Assembly (NCBI GenBank): GCA_011033025.1
Contig: WFMF01000194.1
Coordinates: 124,001 to 188,000 of the forward strand
DNA length: 64,000 nt
DNA from: Beroe forskalii
Lineage: Eukaryota > Ctenophora > Nuda > Beroida > Beroidae
Reading direction: 5' to 3'
Both the position numbers and the translations under genes were made by a program. Positions 10,583-23,049 of this stretch are shown in pieces (within the stretch, counting starts at the first letter, position 1; every line of letters begins with the position of its first letter). The notes beneath the pieces were generated by a model that was not told where the DNA came from, searched no databases, and saw nothing but the letters and a program-made list of their open reading frames with translations.

Positions 10583-13481
10583 GTAAGTTTAAGTCCAAAA
10601 TCAAAATTCTTTTGATATAATTATGACATTGTGCACCAATAGGATATCATACATCCTGATTTAATTCTCTTGCAGCATGGCAGTTTATTGTCCAGTCCTG
10701 GCCCCATGGACAGGTGCAAACAAACAATTGTAGAAACAGCTAAGACCCCAACTAGTTGGCACCTACCACTATGTATGTACCATGGTACTAATTGTCCTAA
10801 CAAGTCAGTACCTACAGCAGTGGGTACTTATTAGTTTGAACAAGTACTGTGGTTCTTATCATGGTATGTCAATACTTATCCTAAATATTTTGTACCCGCT
10901 GCAGTATGTTCCGCCTCTTCAAAAACATTGCATAATTCAATATCATAGCAAATATGGGATGGAATAGTTAATTAATTGTTGCCTTAAAAACTTAAAGTGG
11001 TTAATATGGTTTCAATGGGCAAGGTTTATAGACTAATATGTATAATGGTCAACAATTATCCCATAGCGTAATTTTACATGTACTGTAGCCAATTATTACA
11101 TATTCTGGGGCATAGGAATCACACTTGCTGGGGCTATTGTGTGAACCGAAACAGAAAATGTGAAGCCAGTTGTTATATGTTAAGCAAGGTGAGGAGTTTA
11201 TTCTAAGTGGCTACTGTGTGAGATTCACTAGGATGGACAGTTTGGAGGTGTTTGATAGGGTAGATAAAGTAATTTCAACTAGAAACTTATTTATTTATTG
11301 AATCATAATTCACACTTCATGTGCAGTCTTTCCCGAATTTCTCGAAAAAGACCGGAACAATGGTCTATGATCAAGCGAATTGAAAGCAAACTCAAATATG
11401 TTGTTACTAATTGGAATGTTGTTACTAATTGGTATCTACGGTAGTAGGTACTATGGTAAGTAGGTACCAACTATAGTTGTGGTCTTGGACAGCTACATGA
11501 AAGTAATTGTTTTTTTATTTACTTTCCGAGTGATCTTTCCGAAATTAAAATAAGATGCTTATAACATGATCAAATAAATGTCAGCTCAGTAAGCATGCAG
11601 AAGGGGGACAAGGGGATCCAAGTTCGATTTCAGGTTTTTGATGTTTTTGAATTTCTGATAGCTAGCATAACGCCAGTTACCAGTAGGTTTTCACCCCATG
11701 AAAAAAAAGCTTCAGAGTTTGCTCCTGTCCCGAAAATGGTCACAAATAGTGATTTTCGATTTTCAAAAAGTCGATAATTTCACTTCTGAGGCCTGAATCA
11801 AAAATCGGAACGATTACAGGCGAACACATGTATGAAAAATTCAAAACTTCGACTAGGAACAATATTTCTTCATGGGGCGCGCACCGCGCAACGCAGACAG
11901 GGATATACGTGTTTAGCAACTCTCTGCCCTGCTCGTGCCCCGGCTGTTAAACTTAGTTGCACATCTTACCATAACACTGGCTTTAACAAATTGAGGGGAT
12001 TCACAAGGGGGTCTATTAAAGCCCTAAGCGAATTGGTTCCTGTACTAGGATCTCTTTTGATTTTGTTAAGAAGGCCAAACCTGACCTCACATGACAGTGA
12101 TACCCTCAGCTTAAACTAATATATTCTTTTCGTTAATAAATAGATGTGCAGCTATGATGATTCCCCAAATCTTCAAAAATATCAATGTTATAATTCTTTA
12201 AAATTGTATAACCTTGAAATTATTGATGATTTGATATTGATATAATTTATATTTATTGATTGATAGTGAACTCCTGGGTAGTTTTTAGGCCACCCAACTG
12301 CCAGGGATATTCTGGGCTGAGAGCAGCCAGCCGTTCCAGGATCCCTCTGGACCAGTGAGCTGCCAACACCCATGGCATCAATCAGACTGCAGATTAAGTC
12401 AGGTATGGTTTACAAGTGTTCATACTGATAGCACTGGCTTGATAATGCTTAAATTTTTCAATTCCCTTCACTTCCTGCTTCAGCTATTAGATTGAAATTT
12501 GAATAAAACCTTTTAAATTGAATTGAATTCAAACATATCTAAATTTCACCAAACAGTTTGAAATCTTCAAATTTTCGATCATATTTTTTGGAATATATTG
12601 AATTAAAAAGAAATCTTTCTTCAAGACATCAATCTGCAAGACTTTTCTCCAACTCGGTACTTGAACACCAACATGACCCCTTTAGGTAGTACAATGTGTA
12701 GAGCAGTAGGATCCAAGTGAGTCACACCAAGATGAGTGGTGTGCAGGCATCTTCAGTCCAATACCTACTTCAGCTTTTGGGGTGATTAAATTGCAAGAGT
12801 TTTTTATGAGGTAGGCCCCCCAGCAGTCACCCCCTGGTACCAGGGTATAGCACCATCAAGTGCAGTGACCACCTGCCTGAATGAAACTGAAACTTGCTCT
12901 TTGGTCTTTGTCTTTACTCCAAGCATCAAGAAATTAAGCAACACACTGAATAAAGAGAAGTAGAGGACCGGTGGATGGATCCGGGTTATTTGTGACCTTT
13001 CACGTTGCACATTAATAAAAAAATTAATGCAAGTGGCATGTATCCTGATCCAATACCCCATCTTGAGAGATGCTTCTCCTGAAAATCAGGGTTGAAACAT
13101 ATTTGAATTAAAAAGAAATCTTTCTTTCAAGACATCAATTGCTGCAAGACTTTTCTCCAACTCTGTACTTGAACACCAACATGATCCCTTTAGGTAATGC
13201 AATGTGGAGAGCAGCAGGATCTTAATGAGTCACACCAAGATGAGTGGTGTGCAGGTATCTTCAGTCCAAATTTACAATTTTTGACACAATTTTCGACATT
13301 TTTTTGCCAGAAATTCTCGGTATTTTTAGCAAAATTTTCAGAAAACCAACTCAAAAACACCATTTTTCAGCACCATTTTAAAAAACTTACCTCAATATTC
13401 TCATAAATTTTTCCAAAGTTGAAACATAATCATTTTTAAAGTATTTAACTGTACATTTTCCTCATTTTCAACTCAAAAAGG

Positions 13482-13613
13482 TGGGGGGTTAACCCATGAT
13501 AACGTAATATTCTCCTCAAGAGAGGGGGGTTGGGCTTTGATTACGTTTGATTACCAGGGGAGGGAGGGGGTTGAAATGGCCAAAAATTGATTTCATAATA
13601 TGTGAACGGTCCC
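13482..13613. mobile_element. Degenerate MITE-B right end, duplicate copy
   Basis: Second-unit counterpart of 9985-10128. The G-runs are shorter here, the main difference between the two copies. Confidence 0.55.
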
Positions 13614-14029
13614 CTGTTATCAATTATATGAATAACATAAAATTATTGCAGTAGGTTACTAGGTTTAGATACTTCCCAAGGAAGAAAATATAGGCTAGCA
13701 GAAACATTGTCAACATGCCTGCAAAGCCATATATACTTGTTTATGTGAGTACACCATTCTACTAGGCAATAGTTGTGGTGAATTTAGTTTTGTTTGTAAA
13801 AGTTCAAATTAAGTGACATTTATGATACTAAAGCTTTTTATCAAAAAAGGAACTTATGTGATGCTTTTTGCTTCTCATATCATAGTATTTTATAAGAGCT
13901 TTTCTGTCCACTTGAACTTAGTGTGCAGATTGTAGAATTGATTATATTTGAAAATAACAATCCTATGTTGTACCTATGGCTCTATGGAGTACATGTACCT
14001 TCATTGCACACAAATTTCTTTCTTTACAG

Positions 14030-14069
14030 GTCTTCATCGGAACAATACTCTTTAGAGAGGGAATCACTG
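14030..14069 (+). CDS. Candidate 40-nt exon, duplicate copy
   Basis: Identical to 10543-10582 including the acceptor and donor. If both copies were included in one mRNA, the 80 nt would shift the frame differently from a single copy, so at most one inclusion pattern is likely to preserve the reading frame. Confidence 0.4.
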
Positions 14070-15659
14070 GTAAGTTTAAGTCCAAACTCAAAATTCTTTT
14101 GATATAATTATGACATTGTGCACCAATAGGATATCATACATCCTGATTTAATTCTCTTGCAGCATGGCAGTTTATTGTCCAGTCCTGGCCCCATGGACAG
14201 GTGCAAACAAACAATTGTAGAAACAGCTAAGACCCCAACTAGTTGGCACCTACCACTGTATGTACCATGGTACTTGTCCTAACAAGTCAGTACCTACAGC
14301 AGTGGGTACTTATTAGTTTGAACAAGTACCGTGGTTCTTATCATGGTATGTCAATACTTATCCTAAATATTTTGTACCCGCTGCAGTATATTCCGCCTCT
14401 TCAAAAACATTGAATAATTCAATATCATAGCAAATATGGGATGGAATAGTTAATTAATTGTTGCCTTAAAGTGGTTAAAATGGTTTCAATGGGCAAGGTT
14501 TATAGACTAATATGTATAATGGTCAACAATTATCCCAAAGCGTAATTTTACATGTACTGTAGCCAATTATTACATAGTCTGGGGCATAGGAATCACACTT
14601 GCTGGGGCTATTGTGTGAACCGAAACAGAAAATGTGAAGCCAGTTGTTATATGTTAAGCAAGGTGAGGAGTTTATTCTAAGTGGCTACTGTGTGAGATTC
14701 ACTAGGATGGACAGTTTGGAGGTGTTTGATAGGGTAGATAAAGTAATTTCAACTAGAAACTTATTTATTTATTGAATCATAATTCACACTTCATGTGCAG
14801 TCTTTCCCGAATTTCTCGAAAAAGACCGGAACAATGGTCTATGATCAAGCGAATTGAAAGCAAACTCAAATATGTTGTTACTAATTGGAATGTTGTTACT
14901 AATTGGTATCTACGGTAGTAGGTACTATGGTAAGTAGGTACCAACTATAGTTGTGGTCTTGGACAGCTACATGAAAGTAATTGTTTTTTTATTTACTTTC
15001 CGAGTGATCTTTCCGAAATTAAAATAAGATGCTTATAACATGATCAAATAAATGTCAGCTCAGTAAGCATGCAGAAGGGGGACAAGGGGATCCAAGTTCG
15101 ATTTCAGGTTTTTGATGTTTTTGAATTTCTGATAGCTAGCATAACGCCAGTTACCAGTAGGTTTTCACCCCATGAAAAAAAAGCTTCAGAGTTTGCTCCT
15201 GTCCCGAAAATGGTCACAAATAGTGATTTTCGATTTTCAAAAAGTCGATAATTTCACTTCTGAGGCCTGAATCAAAAATCGGAACGATTACAGGCGAACA
15301 CATGTATGAAAAATTCAAAACTTCGACTAGGAACAATATTTCTTCATGGGGTAAAAAACCGACTGGAAGCTGGCATTCTGCTCTATCAGAAACACAACAA
15401 CACAAAGATTGACATCGGACCCCCGCCCCCCTAACGTAAGAAGCTTGTGAGGGACATAATCATTTATGTTATGTCATATGGGAATCACCCATCAGGCATC
15501 AATGTAGGTATTATGAGAAGCATTTGTTAGCATAATTTGAATCAAGATGATAGATTTACATATTGAATTATTATAAAATTCTTCCCTTTAAATTTACCTT
15601 GTTGATGCAACTCAAACTCTGCATTTCAAGGCAGTTTACCAATAATTGCACACCTCCAG

Positions 15660-15776
15660 ATGGTTGTGAAGCCCACCAGTTCGAGTGCAGTGATGGGATG
15701 TGCATCATGCTGTCCTGGCTGTGTGATGGCACTCCCGAGTGTGATGATGGCGAGGATGAGACCTTCTGCCTCCCAG
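15660..15776 (+). CDS. LDL-receptor class A domain exon 1
   Basis: Phase 1-1 exon of 117 nt between AG and GTAAG encoding one LDL-receptor class A module. The six cysteines fall in family order: GCEAHQFEC, DGMCI, WLCDG, PECDDGEDE, FC. The acidic CDDGEDE end is the calcium-binding part. Such modules occur in extracellular parts of receptors, matrix proteins and secreted proteases. The next visible exon (17254) carries a second module in the same phase, so both belong to one plus-strand gene. Start, remaining exons and overall product are not visible. A longer 5' extension through an in-frame stretch from about 15635 is possible. Confidence 0.85.
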
Positions 15777-17253
15777 GTAAGTTATTTGACATCGTAATAC
15801 AAACAAACCCCGTTTACGTGGCCCAGGATGAAATGTTTTACATCAGAACTTCCTACTAGTCGTGTTACCTCATACTTTGTCTACTCTCCAGCCTGTTTTT
15901 ATTTCCTCCAGTTTCCTGCTGTAAGATGTATGTGACTCATATCTTAGAATTTTAAAACCTCCTCATATTTTTTCCTCTTACCAAGACGCATCAGCTATGA
16001 TCTTATGGATATCATTTACTTTGACCAATCTTCGCGAATAGTAACGTCACTCTGGCCGCAGACCTTGGCATGTATCCAAGGACTGCCATTGGATACCAGT
16101 GCTGGATACCTAGACTTGTTTACCAGCTGCCAGGTTACACGGCCCTACACTGCCAAGGTTTAAAACAACGTTACAGTCTTAGAGAGGTCATGAGTATCAG
16201 TTAAAAGTTAGCTGTGTTTATATCTGTGTCCGTGGTTACTGCCCGTAATATACGCATAGTGTAGGATGTCTGGCTGAGTACACGGCAATCCACCGACTTT
16301 TTGATTCGACGCAGCTCATTATACCCCTGGAGAAGGGGTGAAATTAGTTGTGTAAAATGTGTTGTAACTTGGAGGAAACATCTAAGTTGCATAGTCCTCG
16401 AATTTAATTGCCTTCTAATCTCCTTTAAATGGCTTATATAATACCTACTTGGTACTTTGTTTTCAACTTACAAATTGTAACCTTACAAAATGTATTGAGT
16501 TTTCGTGATTATGACACAGGAAAACTAGTGTTTTATAAGCAGCCTGTGTTGCAGTTAAAATATTATGCACAATTTGAGCGAACCAATACACTAAATCGCC
16601 CATTTCCAGAATCTACTACTTCTCAGAATTCAGAATAGCTTGATGGTAACGTTTAATAATGCTACCAAATGAGTGCCTTGTTTTCATTATTTCCAAATCC
16701 GCCACCCTTGTATGATTACAGAGACACAGACTACCGCAATTTGTGTTGACTGCCTTATAAGGCCGAAATAAACAATTAATAAATTAATTTATTTTCTTTG
16801 ATCGTACAGAACTGTCTGCTACACTGTAAAATATCCCTGAAGAACGTGACTGACTGTTTAAAAGCATTATACATTTAAGATATAATCATGTTGTTATTAT
16901 TATTATTATCTAAAAGGGTACCTAATGAATTAAAAAACCGTGCCGAAATGAAAATTGCCTATTCCCAAAATGGTACCATATACAATTTTAATCGTTTCTT
17001 CTTTTACTGTAGAAATTTGGCAGATTTCTAAAATGGCACCATTTTTTGGGAATTCCGGGCCTTTAATCCATGAAATACCGCACATTTTTATGCTGTACAC
17101 ATAGGTTTTAACCACGCTAAACCCCTGAGTGGATATGAAAAAAGTTGAAACGGGTTGTAATTTTTCGGGGTTCATAGGAGATTTTGGGCGTTGCCCCTAT
17201 CTACCCCTAATTACATCTCACCCAGCACCTTCCATCACCTAACCCTGTTGCAG
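15777..17253 (+). other. Intron of the LDL-receptor-domain gene
   Basis: About 1.5 kb between the two class A exons. No other exon was recognised. Includes a short ATT microsatellite near 16890-16910. Confidence 0.6.
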
Positions 17254-17367
17254 ATGTAACGTGCAGTAACGAAGAGTGGCAATGTAAGGACGGTGTCTGT
17301 ATCCCGACCTTCTTCAAGTGTGACAAAACACCTGATTGTGAAGACTGGTCTGACGAAGAACAATGCA
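17254..17367 (+). CDS. LDL-receptor class A domain exon 2
   Basis: 114-nt exon between a strong acceptor (ccctgttgcag) and donor GTAAGTAA, phase 1-1. Reads VTCSNEEWQC, DGVCI, FKCDK, PDCEDWSDEE, QC: six cysteines and the conserved acidic calcium-binding end. It joins the exon at 15660-15776 in phase. No further class A module was found downstream to about 18 kb, so the gene must continue into exons I could not recognise or beyond a long intron. Confidence 0.87.
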
Positions 17368-18059
17368 GTAAGTAATCTCACTGTTGTTATTCACTTCATA
17401 ATATTTCAGTAAAAGAGTCTGCTGATTACAGTGCGAACTAGTGTCAAGGTCATTATGATAACTGATCCAATGTATGGTATGTAGTAGATACTGGTATCAA
17501 TTCGAGACCAGATTCATCCACTTCAAGTGAGCATTTCCAGTAAATATCCTTTGGGCGTCTCTGCCTCGGTGGCTTGAACTGCAAATAAACCCAGCATATT
17601 AAGATGGGCTATTGGGCTTGAGGATAAGCTTTGAAAAGAAAAAAACCTTGCCTAGTGTCAAGTTGAACTGGTGTTAAGGAAAATTGGTGTTCTGGAGAAT
17701 TGGTCCATCAAAGCTCATTTAAACATTTAAGCTGGTTTCGCAATGCCACACGGTTGGTCAGCCTTGCTTTTCCAACCTGCAAGGTTTGTGAAACTCAAAT
17801 ATCCAAATCGTCCTTTGGTGGTAGTTGACACAAATGTTCGTTGGAAGACCATCCGTCCAGTGCTTTCAGTTCTACACGATTTAAATAAAAGAAGAAAGTC
17901 ACATAGCCTCCCCCTCAATACATCATAGTCACATCCAGCATTCTTTGTAAAGTTTTATTAAATGGCATTGATTAATTATTGCATTTCTTTAGTGTGATTT
18001 ATGGTATAATTAGGATCCAATAAATATTGTAAATCTAGCACTCTACTAGTCCAGGATTT

Positions 18060-18255
18060 GGGAAGTTTAACTTCCCATAAACTGAGGGAGTATTGTTGTT
18101 GCGGGAGAATGTTGTGGCTAGTGAGAAGTACTGTAGCAGATGTTGGTAATAGTTCAGGAGGAGGGAAGTTCAACTTCCCACAAACTGAGGGAGTAGTGTT
18201 GTTATGGGCACTGAGAATGTTGTGTGAGAAGTAGCAGATGTTGGTAATAGCCATC
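18060..18255 (+). repeat. Two-copy tandem repeat, about 100 bp
   Basis: GGGAAGTTTAACTTCCCA and the following sequence to GATGTTGGTAATAG recur once with small differences. Each copy opens with the perfect inverted pair GGGAAGTT/AACTTCCC. The stretch from 17368 to here, and from 18256 to 19735, shows no gene I recognise. Confidence 0.75.
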
Positions 18256-19735
18256 ACATACACCCCCTCAGAAGTATGTCACCAAGATAGGGATAATGGG
18301 TATATTCCTGTCATATTCCCCCTGTCAGATATTATTTATCTCGGCACCGTGCCAGGGTTATATGCATGCGCTCTGTTATTATAATACCATGGCACAATTC
18401 CAGGAATCTGTGTCTCGGAGAAGTTGCTGTGACAGGTGCCACGTGACTTCCCCACTGATCACGTGACTCCTCTGACAGGTCATGTGACCGGGTTAAGCAA
18501 CTTCACATTTGTCACAATGTGTCTGGTTACAGGCACAGCTGTGCGACGTGCGTGGGCCTATCCGTCTAGAGGGGTCAAAAGTTGACTCATGAAAGTCTCG
18601 TACAGAGTCTAGAACATGGAGATTGGAGAGTGTTCTTGAAAATTCTTGTAAGGTACCAATTATGGCTAAAATCTTAAAAGGTTCCATTCACCAAATGATT
18701 AAATGACGAATCTTCCTTTTGTAAGTCTCTCTCAAATGCGAGAGTTGATGTTCATCAGAAGCTCAACCTTTCAGAAGATTATGGTAACTTTCTACTGACT
18801 AGTGAGTAGTTAACTCTGTCCTGACGTAGTGAAGCATATGTCGTATAATTGTAGCATCTGACCGTCATAAGTCCGTTGGTACTGCTACGAACAAACGAGT
18901 TAACCCCACCCCAATTAGTGTGTACAGTGGCCTAAGATACATTAGGTAAATTAAGGTTGGAGACACTCTCAGTCAGAACAGAACCACTGGGATATGCTGT
19001 ACTAATTAATCACAAGTTCTCTGGCTTGTGACCAAACTTGTAAAAGTGAGGGGTATCCTCTGAAAAAATTCCAGAAAAAGGTCCAGCTGAGCGAATCGCT
19101 GGAACCTGGAAGTATCAAGCCAGCTAACTGATACCTCACTCGTACAGTCCTGCCGTGCTTCATTCGTCAGATAAACGTGAAATTCCCACATGCATAATGA
19201 ATGCCCCTTGTATGAGGCTTTATGAGAATCTATCGCTCGTGTTAGGGTGAGCAGAATATAAGAATGCATAAACATAATATGGATGTGAAAACTGAGGGAA
19301 CCTTACAATACTTTTATTAATACAGTAATACACAGTTCCGTGTATTAAAACATTAAAAGTTTGAATGGCTCCCATGTGAACGTAACTTTGTGAAGGAGCG
19401 TCTTTTCATTATCTGCTTTGATACCAAATGGTCTGTTACGTCATGCAATATAATTGAACCAGCATGACTCCATAGTGCATACAAAATGTCAGGTTCAGCC
19501 ACATTTACGCTGCCTCCAGCGATGTGGAATTTCTTTGAACGATTGCATTATGGGCAAGTTCTAGGGGTATGTACTAGTTGCTTACTTGTATGTAATACCT
19601 GCTTTGTTACAGCTTTACAGGAGTAACAGAGTGAGTGTGTTGGACTGAGACACACATCTCCTAGTGGGTGGTGGGTATGAATACTAGTATGACATGCATG
19701 GTAGTATGCCAATATATGGTGTGCATTATTATACG

Positions 19736-20233
19736 CTTAGAGCATGGCTGGGAATGCGCTAATGTACGATTAACAAACGAATGGGAGTGTGTTATCGAAA
19801 ATTATCACACGAGGCGTCAGCCGAGTTTGACAATTTTCGATAACACACGATCCATGAGTTTGTTAATTGTATTATTACCCGACAAAACAGTAATCCCTCC
19901 CACTCGGGTCTGACGACCCTCGTCTGAATTCAACGTTTTTATAGATTTTGAGTGCTCCTTCATAAAATCAACAATTTATTCAACGATATTCTTCTCAATT
20001 ATTCCGCCACTGTACAGTAGTTCTATAAAAGAGTGATATATCGATAATTATAACACTGGAGTTTGAGCCACGGGAGGGTAATAATAGAAATTATTGCACG
20101 AGGCGTAGCCGAGTGCAATAATTTGTATTGTCGCACGAGGAGCAGGCCGAGTGCGACAATACCAAATTATTGCACGAGGCGAAGCCGAGTGCAATAATTT
20201 TATTAGCGTCATGACCATTTGCCATGCTCTTAG
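19736..20233. mobile_element. Inverted-repeat element E with serial hairpin modules, about 498 bp
   Basis: Ends CTTAGAGCATGGC and GCCATGCTCTTAG are near-complements. Inside are four hairpins (19789-19846, 20088-20124, 20125-20162, 20164-20200). Each has a different stem but the same apical sequence of the form CACGAGGCGNAGCCGAGTG. No coding content. Confidence 0.7.
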
Positions 20234-20449
20234 TGTATTAGCCAATGTGAGGAGTGCAATATTGAACGATTAACTAACGAATGGGAGTGTTATAAGCAGT
20301 AAAAGGCTTAGTTTTGTAGAGAAATCATAATATCCAGGCTACCGACTGGCTTCGGCAGGGTTAAGACATCTTTATGTGCACGACGATCCCCTTTACATCA
20401 TTCTCTAAAATAACATAATTAAATTTGATATCCTGATAATAATAATCTA

Positions 20450-20560
20450 AAATAATTTAAAATAAATGAAATAAGTATCAATTATAAAATAAAATAAAAA
20501 TATCAACTAAAAAATATCAACTAAAAAATATCAACTAAAAATATATAGCATTATACGTTA
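20450..20560. repeat. Low-complexity AT tract
   Basis: Runs of AAATATCAACTAA and related words. Nothing else was seen between 20300 and 20775. Confidence 0.6.
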
Positions 20561-20775
20561 ATACGTTATACAGTGTATGTATATCAAACAGCACGGCAAG
20601 CAACAGAGCAAGACTGAATACAAGAACCGTAACATAAACAACGCCTTGAAACGAAACCTCTGATCAAATTAGATAAAGTACATGGAGGTGTATCAAGTAA
20701 TCAATACATCTCTACATTCTCTACCGAATTTTCTCATTAGCTCATGTCTACTGACAATTAATGCATACATCTTAC

Positions 20776-21245
20776 TTATATCGAAAATTATCACACGAGG
20801 CGTCAGCCGAGTTTGACAATTTTCGATATAACACGATCCATGAGTTAGTTAATTGTATTATCACCCGACCCTACTTGGCTAGACCTAGCTGCTTCTGATT
20901 TCGGTATTTACGCTGCCTACATCAGGATTCTAGCTCTTTTCTTCAGGATTCAGCCAGGGCTAGCCATACAACAGTATTTTCTTCCACTCGGGTCTGACGA
21001 CCCTCGTCCGGATTGAACGCCTTTATAGATTTGCAAGTGCTCCTTTATCAAAATTTCTTTCAAGTTTTTTCTGCACTCATTTTTTCGGGATGGCTGTTTA
21101 CCGCCTAGATTTGGTTTTATATTTGGGCTTCATTTGCTCCTTTAGAAAATTTTTGCGCGCGCCACTATACAGTAGTTTTAAAGGGGTGATATATCGATAA
21201 TTATCACACCCGAATTATAATCACGGGAGGGTGATAATACTTATT
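20776..21245. mobile_element. Second copy of hairpin element E (partial)
   Basis: Begins with the hairpin at 20776-20831, whose apical part is identical to that at 19789. It then shares CCACTCGGGTCTGACGACCC and the distal TATACAGTAGTTTTAAA-type segment with the first copy. Ends near GGAGGGTGATAATAC; the terminal repeats are not both visible. Confidence 0.6.
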
Positions 21246-21733
21246 ATTGCACGCCTACAAGTACCCTCAAAATTGGCTAATAGCAGTTTACTCATATTGC
21301 ATTTGATATCAGTAGAGTTTCAGACGCCCCTTCCTCCCTATTCCTGGGATCAGAACTAATGGACAGCTTTTAAATAACACCTCATCATTCACTATGCCTA
21401 CTTGCTTTGCGAATATTATAATGCATTTTGCCTTTTGTCGTAGCGGTTATATTTGTGGTAATTTTGAGTTCGAACTTTTACTTCACTATATCATAAATAA
21501 TGATCGACATAAATAATGATGATATTGGAATATCACGTTGAAGCTTCTTGGACCTATTGGCCCTGTAAGTAACCATTTCCTCGTCAATGAACACTTCAAC
21601 TGAATAAATACTGAGTACATTTCATTGTCAGTAAACCGAGCGACTCTCTTATCCGACACAGACTGTTTGGTATGCACTAACCACTGAATCATAAACATCT
21701 TCCTGTGCTAGCTTAGCAGAGTTTATCATTCGG

Positions 21734-22156
21734 TTAAATAGCGACGTGCCATAAAGGTTGAGAACCATCGGTATCCACGCCAGTATTGCTAGAAAATACA
21801 TTTACTGTTTGCTTACTCGGGAAAAAGTGTCTGATCAATACCTTGATGTTATCAGGTAGAGGGTAAGTGAAGTTTACCCTGTTGGAGCAAAACAGGTTAA
21901 CGTAATGTTCTCTGGGTCGGTTTTTTGCATTTATGATGAAAACCCAAGACCCGCAGTCTAGCTGCAGCACAACAGAGCTACATACAGTAAAATCTTCTGA
22001 GTATGTACATGATAGGGGAGGAAGTGGGTCCCCTAACTTGTGGACATAGATACCGAAGTAGTCGCCAATTAACTGCTCACTACTTATCAGCTGGCAATAG
22101 GATGTTTTTAATGAATCATCCATGATGATTGGGAAGTTGGGAGTAAGGACTCCCAA
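21734..22156 (-). CDS. Hypothetical protein, 140 codons
   Basis: An uninterrupted minus-strand frame starting MGVLTPNFPIIMDD, with balanced composition and several cysteines, ending HVAI then stop. It contains segments that look coding (LQLDCGSWVFIINAKNRPRE) but no motif I can place. The 5' side faces a 40-bp minisatellite at 22217. It may be a single-exon gene, one exon, or a chance frame; no splice evidence decides. Confidence 0.3.
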   Translation of the reverse strand: MGVLTPNFPIIMDDSLKTSYCQLISSEQLIGDYFGIYVHKLGDPLPPLSCTYSEDFTVCSSVVLQLDCGSWVFIINAKNRPREHYVNLFCSNRVNFTYPLPDNIKVLIRHFFPSKQTVNVFSSNTGVDTDGSQPLWHVAI

Positions 22157-22216
22157 TCAAAAACTGAGTGAAATTATGGAATCCTCCACTAAAACTGATG
22201 GGGAGCAAAATCTCAA

Positions 22217-22517
22217 CCACGGAGTCAAACACTGAGGGTAGTACGTGTTGAGCTAGAGATTAGCGTCAAACACTGAAGGTAGTAAGTTTGAGCTAGAGGT
22301 TAGCGTCAAACACTGAAGGTAGTAAGTGTGAGCTAGAGATTAGCGTCAAACACTGAAGGTAGTAAGTGTGAGCTAGAGATTAGCGTCAAACACTGAAGGT
22401 AGTAAGTGTGAGCTAGAGATTAGCGTCAAACACTGAAGGTAGTAAGTGTGAGCTAGAGATTAGCGTCAAACACTGAAGGTAGTAAGTGTGAGCTAGAGAT
22501 TAGCGTCAAACACTGAA
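22217..22517. repeat. 40-bp minisatellite, about 7.5 units
   Basis: Unit begins GCGTCAAACACTGAAGGTAG and ends GTGAGCTAGAGATTA. Central units are nearly identical; the first and last are diverged, as expected for unequal crossing-over in the middle of an array. Confidence 0.92.
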
Positions 22518-23049
22518 AGGAAATAAAGTGGTAAGTGTTGAAAAACACTGTAAAATGCTCTGATGATAACTGAGTTAAAATGCAGCAGCTGTATATATGT
22601 ATATATACTAAACTGTATATATACTAAACCCCTGCTTCTAGATACGTCACTACGTCAGCATCACGTATCCCATCATGGTCTTGATACTGATGATTGGAAT
22701 GTCCCCACCTTGCCACATGCCGCATGCAATGATTGCAATGATCACCTAAGGGTAGGACCTTCCTGCGTGATGAGACTCTCCATCTGGCTGTGACGAAGTA
22801 CAGGAGTGGAAGAAACCTGAACGGTGTCTGATGACGCTACCAAATTTCTCCGAAGATATATGAAATATCAACTTAATCTAATTTATTGTGGTAAGTCAAT
22901 CATAGTCAATCATAGCAATCTTTTTTATGGGCTGGGAGAAGGTGGGACAACGCTTGTCCTCCAATCATCAAACACGTTGATTTTATCAATTGGAAACAAA
23001 TCCTCACGGGCGGAAATGAGTGAATTCTACAAATACATTTGAGTCGTTA

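Larger units (their letters stand above)
7793..11877 (+). repeat. Tandem segmental duplication, unit 1
   Basis: Matches 12021-15351 almost base for base, with scattered single-base and short indel differences. Both copies end at the same CATGGGG. Unit 2 lacks the part corresponding to 8041-8767. The duplicated block contains a LINE derivative, two R1 repeats, a degenerate MITE-B end and a 40-nt exon with splice sites. The near identity says the duplication is recent. Confidence 0.92.
12021..15351 (+). repeat. Tandem segmental duplication, unit 2
   Basis: Second copy of 7793-11877, separated from it by about 143 bp of unrelated sequence (11878-12020). It lacks most of the LINE 5' leader; the LINE part resumes at 12266. 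Apart from that gap the order of contents is the same. Confidence 0.92.
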
